A stretch of DNA of 64,000 nucleotides, from assembly GCF_039535095.1 (NCBI RefSeq), contig NZ_BAAAWN010000001.1:1364001-1428000 (forward strand). The letters are read 5' to 3'. This DNA comes from Arthrobacter ramosus (lineage in GTDB: Bacteria; Actinomycetota; Actinomycetes; Actinomycetales; Micrococcaceae). The notes below the pieces were generated by a model. The model was not told the DNA's origin, searched no databases, and saw nothing but the letters and a program-made list of their open reading frames with translations. How positions within the stretch are numbered: the first letter of the stretch is position 1; each line of letters opens with the position of its first letter. Positions 34,196 to 41,663 of this stretch are shown here, piece by piece. Made by a program: the position numbers and the translations under genes.

Positions 34196-34615
34196 CTAGT
34201 TGGCCTCGGACTTGATGGTTTCCACGGCCTTGTTGAATCCTTCGCTGGTCAGCGAGGAGCCGGCTACTTTTGAGACGTTGATCTCGTCCAGTTTCTTGCC
34301 GACCACCTGCGCGGCGATGCCGTTCTTGAACTGCCCCTGGAATTCCTTGGTGTTGGGGTTGTTGGCATGGACGGTGATGTCCACCGCGGAAATAGTGCCA
34401 CCGGCCAAGGTCAGCTGGACGCCCACGGTCTCACCGCCGTTGGGTGAAATGTAGTCACCGTCCGCGCTGTAGGTACCGTCCTTGTACGGGCCGGAAATCG
34501 CGGAGGTCTTTTGCGGGGTGCTGCCTTGGGCCGAGGGGGCGCAAGCTGCCACCGAACTGGCCAGGGAGAGGCCGGCGGCGCCCACCAGAAGGCCCTTGCG
34601 GAGCGGCGTAGTCAT
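34196..34615 (-). CDS. FMN-binding domain lipoprotein
   Basis: The 139-residue protein has a lipoprotein signal (GLSLASSVAAC, Cys25 as lipid anchor) and an FMN_bind domain whose C-terminal SSLTSEGF segment holds the likely Thr/Ser for covalent FMN. Placed outside the membrane, it would receive electrons from the RnfD-like fusion protein. It is first in a three-gene leftward operon with apbE four bases downstream. Similar lipoproteins take part in flavin-based extracellular electron transfer in Gram-positive bacteria; the electron acceptor here is unknown. Confidence 0.9.
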   Translation of the reverse strand: MTTPLRKGLLVGAAGLSLASSVAACAPSAQGSTPQKTSAISGPYKDGTYSADGDYISPNGGETVGVQLTLAGGTISAVDITVHANNPNTKEFQGQFKNGIAAQVVGKKLDEINVSKVAGSSLTSEGFNKAVETIKSEAN

Positions 34616-34823
34616 GGTTCTGCTCGTTTCAACTGGACTCGAAAAGGGTCAATGCAAATTGCTACCGGGCCGTGGGCCGATCACACCTTTGACGTTGATT
34701 TCAGCCTATCCGTTCAATCTGGGAGCTCCACTGGCCGAAGCTGAACGCCGGCTGGGTGCGCGCTGGTGCCCGCATGTGCGCATTGCTAAGCATAAGAATT
34801 CCACCAGTTGCAAGCCCCACCGG

Positions 34824-34829
34824 TAGGCT
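34824..34829 (+). promoter_or_regulatory. -10 hexamer of a leaderless argS transcript
   Basis: TAGGCT lies six bases before the GTG start of argS. No Shine-Dalgarno sequence is visible. The same hexamer and spacing occur at 19139 and 20921. Confidence 0.55.
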
Positions 34830-34835
34830 GGACGG

Positions 34836-36485
34836 GTGACTCCCGAAGAACTCTCAGCCGCCATATCCGCCTGCCTGAAAGACGCTGTCGCCGCCGGCGA
34901 GCTTGCGCTTTCCGAATCTGCGCTCCCCGAGGACGTGCGCGTGGAGCGACCCAAGAACCGGGAGCACGGCGACTGGGCCACAAACATTGCCTTGCAGCTT
35001 GCCAAACATGCCGGGACCAACCCGCGTGAATTCGCCACGATCCTGAGCAAGCGGCTGGAAGCGATCGACGGCGTCACCGCCGTAGAGATCGCGGGCCCGG
35101 GCTTCCTCAACATCACCGTGGATGCAGCCGCCGCCGGTGCACTGGCCAAGGTCATCGTCGAGGCGGGAAGCGCTTACGGCACCAACCAGGCGCTCGCCGG
35201 CCATGTTGTCAACATGGAATTCGTCTCGGCCAACCCCACGGGACCGCTGCACATCGGCCACACGCGTTGGGCCGCCCTGGGCGACTCCATTGCCCGCGTC
35301 CTTCGCGCCTCCGGTGCGGACGTCACCGCTGAGTACTACATCAACGACGCCGGATCGCAGATGAATGTTTTTGCGAACTCGGTACTGTCCCGCCTGCACG
35401 GACGGGGCGTTCCTGAGGGCGGCTACCCGGGTGAGTACATCCGGGAACTCGGCGACGAGGTCCTCAAGGCCCATCCGGCAATCCGCGAGCTGACCGACGA
35501 GGCAGCGCTGCCTGTGATCCGTTCCGCGGCCTACAAGGCCCAGATGAAGGACATCAAGGACACCCTGGCCGGGTTCGGTGTGGCTTTCGATGTCTTCTTC
35601 TCCGAGCAGGAACTGCACGACGGCGGTGCGATCGAGTCCGCCGTTGCCCGCCTCCGGGAGCAGGGCCACGTGTTCGACGACGGCGGGGCAGTCTGGCTGC
35701 GCACCACGGACTTCGGCGATGACAAGGACCGCGTGATGATCCGTGCGAACGGCGAACCCACGTATTTCGCCGCCGACGCCGCCTACTACCTGTCGAAGAA
35801 GGACCGCGGTTTCACGGAGAAGATCTACCTGCTCGGGGCGGACCACCACGGCTACATCAACCGACTCAAGGCCATCGCCGCCTGTGCGGGCGACGACCCC
35901 GAGGTCAACATCGAGGTCCTGATCGGACAGCTTGTGTCCGTCAACGGCGCCAAGCTGTCCAAGCGTGCCGGCAACATCATCGAACTCAAGGACCTTATCG
36001 AGTGGCTCGGGAAGGACGCCGTGCGTTACTCGCTCGCGCGCTTCCCCGCTGATTCGCCGCTGACACTGGATCCGGAACTGCTGAAGAAGAACAGCAACGA
36101 AAACCCTGTGTTCTACGTGCAGTACGCGCACGCCCGCTCCCGGGGAACGGCACGCAATGCGATCGAGGCCGGCGTGGACCACAGCGCCTTCGACGCGTCC
36201 CTGCTGGACCACGCCACCGAGAACGAGCTGCTGTCCTACCTCGGCAGCTACCCGTCCATCGTGGCCAAGGCCGCGGAGCTCCGCGAGCCGCACCGGGTGG
36301 CCCGCCACCTTGAGGTCATCGCCGGCGCCTACCACCGCTGGTACGACGCCTGCCGCGTTTCGCCGCTCGGCGACGAAGCCGTCCAGGACGTCAACCGCAC
36401 GCGGCTGTGGCTCAACGACGCCACCAGCCAGGTGCTGGCCAACGGCCTTGAACTCCTCGGCGTTTCAGCTCCGGAACGGATGTGA
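34836..36485 (+). CDS. argS: Arginyl-tRNA synthetase
   Basis: This 549-residue class I synthetase has an N-terminal Arg-specific domain (about 1-110), the HIGH motif at 139-142 (ANPTGPLHIGHTRWAA), the KLSKR form of the KMSKS loop at 373-377, and a C-terminal DALR anticodon domain. It charges tRNA-Arg. The start is GTG in a probably leaderless mRNA. It heads argS-lysA-hom-thrC-thrB, joined by short overlaps, the classic actinobacterial argS-lysA arrangement in which arginine or lysine status can affect lysine synthesis. Confidence 0.97.
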   Translation: MTPEELSAAISACLKDAVAAGELALSESALPEDVRVERPKNREHGDWATNIALQLAKHAGTNPREFATILSKRLEAIDGVTAVEIAGPGFLNITVDAAAAGALAKVIVEAGSAYGTNQALAGHVVNMEFVSANPTGPLHIGHTRWAALGDSIARVLRASGADVTAEYYINDAGSQMNVFANSVLSRLHGRGVPEGGYPGEYIRELGDEVLKAHPAIRELTDEAALPVIRSAAYKAQMKDIKDTLAGFGVAFDVFFSEQELHDGGAIESAVARLREQGHVFDDGGAVWLRTTDFGDDKDRVMIRANGEPTYFAADAAYYLSKKDRGFTEKIYLLGADHHGYINRLKAIAACAGDDPEVNIEVLIGQLVSVNGAKLSKRAGNIIELKDLIEWLGKDAVRYSLARFPADSPLTLDPELLKKNSNENPVFYVQYAHARSRGTARNAIEAGVDHSAFDASLLDHATENELLSYLGSYPSIVAKAAELREPHRVARHLEVIAGAYHRWYDACRVSPLGDEAVQDVNRTRLWLNDATSQVLANGLELLGVSAPERM

Positions 36486-37969
36486 TCGGCGTGCAGCAAA
36501 GCCCCAACAACGCCGCAGCTTCACCCCTTGCCCCCGAATGGCTCGCCGTGCCGGAGGACGCGAACGCGCTTCACTCGCCGATGTGGGCCGAAGGCGTCCA
36601 GAGGAACGACGACGGCGAACTCGCCATCGACGGGGTTCCCGTCAGTGAGCTCAAGGCGCAGTTCGGCACCCCGCTCTTCGTCATGAGCGAGGGCGACTTC
36701 CGTGCCCGGGCCCGCTCCTTCAAGGATGCCTTTGATACAGCCTTCGACGACATCTGCGGGGGAGTGGACGTCTACTACGCCGGAAAGTCCTTCTTGTGCA
36801 CTGCCGTGGCCAGCTGGGTGGCCGAGGAAGGCCTGCGCCTGGACACGTGCTCAGGAGGCGAGCTCGCCGTCGCGGCCCGCGCCGGCATCGACGGCGCCAA
36901 TTTGGGGCTGCACGGCAACAACAAGTCCGACGCCGAGATCAACCGGGCGCTGGACATGAAGCTTGGACGCATCGTGGTGGATAGCCTCGATGAGCTTGAG
37001 CGGCTTGCCAAGATTGCCTCCGGCCGCGGCGAGACGGCGAAGGTCATGCTGCGGCTGACCCCCGGCGTCCACGCCCACACCCACGAATTCATCGCCACGG
37101 CCCACGAGGACCAAAAATTCGGTCTCTCCATGGCTGGGGATACCACTGAGTCAGCCGGTCTCTCGGCCGCCGAAGAAGCCGTCGCTGCGGCCACCTCGTA
37201 CCCCAATGTGGAACTCCTGGGCCTGCACTGCCACATCGGTTCCCAGATCTTCGAGCCCGACGGCTTCGCCCTGGCAGCCGAGAAGCTGTTGGGATTCCTC
37301 GCCGCGATGCAGGCGAAGTACTCCATCGTCTTGCCCGAACTGGACCTGGGAGGCGGCTACGGCATTGCCTACACGCCCGTGGACACCCCCCGCCCGCCGG
37401 CCGAAATCGCGCAGGCGATGGCCGCCGTCGTACGCTCCAAGTGCGCTGAGCTGGGCATCACCCCGCCGCGCATTTCGATTGAACCGGGCCGCGCAATCGT
37501 GGGCACCAGCACCTTCACCTTGTACGAGGTCGGCACGCTGAAAACCGTTCGCGTGGATGCGCCTGTAGATGCCGAGGGCAAGGAAAACGTTACGTTCCCC
37601 CGCCGCTATGTGTCGGTGGACGGCGGCATGAGCGACAACGCCCGTCCGGTGCTGTACGACGCGGATTATTCGGCCATTCTCGCCTCGCGGACGTCGGACG
37701 CTGCCCCGCAACTGTCCCGAGTAGTGGGCAAACATTGCGAGAGCGGCGACATAGTTGTTAGAGATGTATATCTGCCCGACGACGTGGCAGCCGGTGATCT
37801 GCTCGCTGTACCGGGAACCGGCGCTTACTGCTGGGCCCTCTCAAGCAACTACAACTATCTGGCCAGGCCTGGCGTTGTCGCTGTGCGCAATGGATCCGCC
37901 CGGCTGATCGTCCGCGGGGAAACCGAAGAAGATCTCTTGAACCGCGACATGGGAGTGGCGAATGTCTGA
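36482..37969 (+). CDS. lysA: Diaminopimelate decarboxylase
   Basis: The 495-residue fold-type III PLP enzyme has the PLP lysine in YYAGKSFLC (K102), the glycine-rich LDLGGGYGIAY and EPGRA motifs, and the substrate cysteine in GKHCESGD. It decarboxylates meso-diaminopimelate to lysine, the last step of the pathway. The GTG start overlaps the argS stop (GTGA), so the two are translationally coupled. A second GTG nine bases later is an alternative start. The N-terminal 30 residues are an extension common in actinobacterial LysA. hom begins inside its last codons. Confidence 0.96.
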   Translation: MIGVQQSPNNAAASPLAPEWLAVPEDANALHSPMWAEGVQRNDDGELAIDGVPVSELKAQFGTPLFVMSEGDFRARARSFKDAFDTAFDDICGGVDVYYAGKSFLCTAVASWVAEEGLRLDTCSGGELAVAARAGIDGANLGLHGNNKSDAEINRALDMKLGRIVVDSLDELERLAKIASGRGETAKVMLRLTPGVHAHTHEFIATAHEDQKFGLSMAGDTTESAGLSAAEEAVAAATSYPNVELLGLHCHIGSQIFEPDGFALAAEKLLGFLAAMQAKYSIVLPELDLGGGYGIAYTPVDTPRPPAEIAQAMAAVVRSKCAELGITPPRISIEPGRAIVGTSTFTLYEVGTLKTVRVDAPVDAEGKENVTFPRRYVSVDGGMSDNARPVLYDADYSAILASRTSDAAPQLSRVVGKHCESGDIVVRDVYLPDDVAAGDLLAVPGTGAYCWALSSNYNYLARPGVVAVRNGSARLIVRGETEEDLLNRDMGVANV

Positions 37970-39278
37970 AGTGCGAACCCTGAAGGTGGCCCTGCTGGGC
38001 TGTGGCAACGTGGGAGCCCAGGTAGCGCGGATTCTCCTTGACGACGCCGACGCACTTGCGGCCCGCACCGGCGCACGCTTGCAGCTGTCCGGCATCGCCG
38101 TGCGGAACATTGATTCAGAGCGCGACGTCGAACTGCCGCGCGAACTGTTCACCACCGACGCCGATACCTTGGTCAAGGACGCCGACCTGGTGATCGAACT
38201 TATGGGCGGCATCGAGCCCGCCCGTTCGCTCATCCTGACCGCCATGCAGAACGGCGCTTGCGTCGTGACCGGCAACAAGGCACTCCTGGCACAGGATGGC
38301 CCAACGCTCTACGAAGAGGCCGACAAGGCCGGCGTCCAGCTCTCCTATGAGGCTGCCGTCGCCGGAGCCATTCCGATCCTGCGCCCCATCCGCGACAGCC
38401 TCTCCGGCGACCGCATCACCCGGGTCCTGGGCATCGTCAACGGCACCACCAACTTCATCCTCGACCAAATGGACAGCACTGGTGCACAGTTCGCCGACGC
38501 GCTGGCCGAAGCCCAAAGGCTCGGATACGCGGAGGCCGACCCGACGGCCGACGTCGAAGGCCATGACGCCGCGGCCAAGGCCGCCATCCTCGCGTCGTTG
38601 TCCTTCCACACGCGCTTCGCCCTCGAAGACGTCTACTGCGAAGGCATCACCAAGGTGAGCGCAGCGGACATCGCTGCCGCGAAAGAAGCAGGCTTCGTCA
38701 TCAAGCTGCTGGCGATCGCTGAGAAGATAGACAACCCGAACGGCGAGGGCGGCATTTCAGTCCGCGTCCATCCCACCCTCCTGCCTCGCGAACACCCTCT
38801 TGCAGCCGTTCGCGGTGCGTTCAATGCAGTCTTCATCGAAGCCGAAAATGCCGGGCAGCTCATGTTCTACGGCCAGGGCGCCGGCGGAACCCCGACGGCG
38901 TCGGCTGTCCTGGGCGACCTCGTCTCGGCGGCCCGCCGGGTGGTGCTTGGCGGTCCCGGTCGTACCGAGACCACAACGGGCTACGTGCCCGCGCTGTCTA
39001 TCGATGCCTCGACCACGAGCTACTACATCGGCCTCGACGTTGCCGACCAGGCCGGCGTGTTGGCCCGGATCACCCACATCTTTGCCGAGCACGGCGTATC
39101 GATTGAAATCATGCGCCAGACGATCCACCGCGACGCTGCCTCCAAGGTCGAGTCTGCCGAGCTGAAGATCGTCACCCACCGCGCATCCGAAGCCGCACTC
39201 GCGGCAACCGTCGAGGCCGTCAAGGGCCTGGACGTCATCAATTCTGTGACATCCGTCCTGCGGGTAGAAGGGGTCTAA
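37962..39278 (+). CDS. hom: Homoserine dehydrogenase
   Basis: This 438-residue enzyme has the Rossmann motif LLGCGNVG near 8-15, the catalytic core with NGTTNFIL and EAQRLGYAEADPTADVEG, and a C-terminal ACT domain (about 350-430, with QAGVLARITHIFAEHGVSIE). It reduces aspartate semialdehyde to homoserine. The ACT domain is the site of feedback inhibition by threonine in Corynebacterium relatives. It overlaps lysA by eight bases, and thrC starts right after its stop codon. Confidence 0.97.
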   Translation: MSEVRTLKVALLGCGNVGAQVARILLDDADALAARTGARLQLSGIAVRNIDSERDVELPRELFTTDADTLVKDADLVIELMGGIEPARSLILTAMQNGACVVTGNKALLAQDGPTLYEEADKAGVQLSYEAAVAGAIPILRPIRDSLSGDRITRVLGIVNGTTNFILDQMDSTGAQFADALAEAQRLGYAEADPTADVEGHDAAAKAAILASLSFHTRFALEDVYCEGITKVSAADIAAAKEAGFVIKLLAIAEKIDNPNGEGGISVRVHPTLLPREHPLAAVRGAFNAVFIEAENAGQLMFYGQGAGGTPTASAVLGDLVSAARRVVLGGPGRTETTTGYVPALSIDASTTSYYIGLDVADQAGVLARITHIFAEHGVSIEIMRQTIHRDAASKVESAELKIVTHRASEAALAATVEAVKGLDVINSVTSVLRVEGV

Positions 39279-40385
39279 GTGGCTCACCAATGGCGCGGAG
39301 TAATCCGCGAATACGCTGATCGTTTGCCTGTAACGGAAGCCACGAAGGTCATTACCCTCGGCGAGGGCGGAACCCCGCTCGTCCTCGCGCAGAAGCTCTC
39401 CGAACTCACTGGATCCACTGTGTACCTGAAGGTGGAGGGCATGAACCCCACCGGGTCCTTCAAGGACCGCGGCATGACGATGGCCATGACTGCGGCAGTC
39501 GAAGCAGGCGCCAAGGCGGTTGTCTGCGCTTCCACCGGCAACACCTCGGCCTCCGCCGCCGCCTACGCCACGGCCGCCGGGCTGAAGTGCGCCGTGCTGG
39601 TCCCCGAAGGCAAGATCTCCATGGGCAAGCTCAGCCAGGCGATCGCGCACGGCGCTACGCTCCTGCAGGTGGACGGCAACTTCGACAACTGCCTGGACAT
39701 CGCCCGCAAACTCGGCGAGTCCTACCCGGTGTTCCTCGTGAACTCCGTCAACCCGGCGCGCATCCAGGGCCAGAAGACCGGTGCCTTCGAAATCGTCGAC
39801 GCCCTCGGAGACGCTCCGGACATCCACGTCCTTCCGGTGGGCAACGCGGGCAACATCAGCGCGTACTGGAAGGGCTACAAGGAGTACTCCGCGCCCTTCG
39901 AGTCCGCAACCGCCGGCACCCTTCCCGCCGTCTCCACCAAGACGCCGGCCATGTGGGGATTCCAGGCAGCAGGCGCGGCACCGTTCGTGGCGGGCCACCC
40001 CATCACCGAACCGGACACGATCGCCACGGCTATCCGCATCGGCAACCCTGCATCTTGGGACACGGCCATCGCTGCACGCGATGAATCCGGCGGCTTCATT
40101 GACGCGGTGACCGACGAGGAGATCCTCGACGCCCACCGCTGGCTCTCCGCCAAAGAAGGCGTCTTCGTGGAACCCGGTTCCGCGGCAGGCGTTGCCGGCC
40201 TCATCAAGAAGCACGCTGCGGGCGAGGTTCCCACCGGCAAGACGATTGTCATCACCGTCACCGGACACGGACTCAAAGACCCGCAGTGGGCCCTCCGCAC
40301 CGAAGACGGCAGCGAGGTCCAGCCGGTCAAGGTACCGAACGACGTCGTGACCGTGGCATCCGAACTGGGACTGGAAGAAAACTAA
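39279..40385 (+). CDS. thrC: Threonine synthase
   Basis: This 368-residue fold-type II PLP enzyme carries the PLP lysine in [10 protein letters not shown] (K62), [13 protein letters not shown] and the phosphate loop [10 protein letters not shown]. It converts O-phosphohomoserine to threonine. It belongs to the shorter plant/actinobacterial-type class rather than the 420-residue E. coli class. Translation starts at a GTG immediately after the hom stop, and thrB follows within three bases, giving the hom-thrC-thrB operon order. Confidence 0.97.
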   Translation: MAHQWRGVIREYADRLPVTEATKVITLGEGGTPLVLAQKLSELTGSTVYLKVEGMNPTGSFKDRGMTMAMTAAVEAGAKAVVCASTGNTSASAAAYATAAGLKCAVLVPEGKISMGKLSQAIAHGATLLQVDGNFDNCLDIARKLGESYPVFLVNSVNPARIQGQKTGAFEIVDALGDAPDIHVLPVGNAGNISAYWKGYKEYSAPFESATAGTLPAVSTKTPAMWGFQAAGAAPFVAGHPITEPDTIATAIRIGNPASWDTAIAARDESGGFIDAVTDEEILDAHRWLSAKEGVFVEPGSAAGVAGLIKKHAAGEVPTGKTIVITVTGHGLKDPQWALRTEDGSEVQPVKVPNDVVTVASELGLEEN

Positions 40386-40387
40386 GA

Positions 40388-41362
40388 GTGGAAACCACGC
40401 AGCCCACCGCGACGGGCCTAAAGCTTGTCGCGGCAGGCCAGCAGCTGACCGTCAGGGTCCCGGGTACCAGCGCCAACCTGGGCCCCGGCTATGACAGCCT
40501 CGGCCTGGCATTGTCGATCTACGACACCCTGACTGTCGAAACACTCACCACCGGAGAGCTCGAGTTCGAGCTCTCCGGTGAGGGAGCCGACACCCTCCCG
40601 CGCGATGCCAGCCACCTCGTCGTGCGCGCCCTCAACACGGCCTTGGAACGACTCGGTTTCCGGCACAGCGGTCTCAAGATCACCGCGGACAACGTCAACC
40701 CGCACGGCCGCGGACTTGGCTCCTCGGCCTCGGCAGTGGTCGCCGCCGTTACCGCGGCCAACGCCTTGGTGCCCGAATCCGCCCGGCGTGACCGCGAATG
40801 GATCCTGCAACTCACCAGCGAGATGGAAGGGCACCCGGACAACGTCGCACCCGCGATTTTCGGCGGACTGGCCCTGTCATGGCAGGACAGCGAGCAGTAC
40901 AGCAGCACCCGTGCAGAGGTGGTCCCGTCCGTCATCCCGATCGTGGCCGTGCCTGACTACGAACTGTCCACCGAGACTGCCCGCGGTTTGCTGCCTGCTT
41001 CCATCGGCCACCATGCAGCAGCCATGAACTCAGGACGCGCTGCGCTCCTGATCCACGCATTGACGGCCGACCCGCGTTTCCTGCTTCCCGGAACTGAGGA
41101 CTACCTGCACCAGAGCTACCGTGCAGAGGCAATGCGGCCAAGTGCGGCGCTGATCAAGGCATTGCGGTCTTCGGGCCATGCAGCTGTCGTTTCGGGAGCG
41201 GGACCCACGGTTCTGGCATTGGCCAACGGCGCGGACGAAGCCGGGGCGATTGCCGAAATGATCACCACGTTCACCGCGGACAACACTCCGGACGTTGCCT
41301 GGCGCGTGATGACACTGGCAGTGGACGTTGAAGGTGCTAGAGTGGACTTGCACCGGCGGTAG
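40388..41362 (+). CDS. thrB: Homoserine kinase
   Basis: The 324-residue GHMP kinase has the N-terminal PGTSANLGPGYDSLGLAL, the ATP loop PHGRGLGSSAS near 105-115 and the C-terminal VSGAGPTVLAL. It phosphorylates homoserine for ThrC. The GTG at 40388 follows the thrC stop by two bases, with GGAAG upstream; the frame is open further back but overlaps thrC. It ends the amino acid operon; a gap of 301 bases precedes rho. Confidence 0.96.
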   Translation: METTQPTATGLKLVAAGQQLTVRVPGTSANLGPGYDSLGLALSIYDTLTVETLTTGELEFELSGEGADTLPRDASHLVVRALNTALERLGFRHSGLKITADNVNPHGRGLGSSASAVVAAVTAANALVPESARRDREWILQLTSEMEGHPDNVAPAIFGGLALSWQDSEQYSSTRAEVVPSVIPIVAVPDYELSTETARGLLPASIGHHAAAMNSGRAALLIHALTADPRFLLPGTEDYLHQSYRAEAMRPSAALIKALRSSGHAAVVSGAGPTVLALANGADEAGAIAEMITTFTADNTPDVAWRVMTLAVDVEGARVDLHRR

Positions 41363-41663
41363 AACCGCGGGCAGTTCCCTGACATTGGATCCCGGCTTAA
41401 CGCCGTTCCCGTCTCCTACTGTGTCGAAGTCTGCCGGTGTCGTCTCCTTATCGGCCTGTCGCAGGTGCCACAGAACCCTTTCTGTTACCCGAACCGTCAG
41501 CCCGCGCCCCGCCCGCCGGAGCATCGAAGACGTATTAGTATCCGGCCCTGCTGAAACTAAACCGGCAAGACCGAAATCACGGCTGCAGATCTGAACTGCA
41601 GTCCAGAACAAATCATCGCGTCCAGCTCTAGGTCTGGACGCCGTCGAGGGGGAAGGATCCTTC
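41363..41663 (+). promoter_or_regulatory. rho leader region
   Basis: No gene is supported in these 301 bases. The stretch is relatively C-rich and unstructured after 41400, as a Rho-loading leader would be, and a -10-like TATTAG box occurs near 41534. Close to rho there are a CTGCAG/CTGCAG pair (41583-41601) and an 8-bp hairpin (41618-41625 with 41634-41641). Rho autoregulation by early termination is known in other bacteria and is a reasonable guess here. Confidence 0.4.

Noticed and set aside
41328..41594. 88-codon frame in the rho leader as a leader peptide
   Set aside because: It begins inside thrB, has no ribosome-binding site, and shows no runs of regulatory codons.
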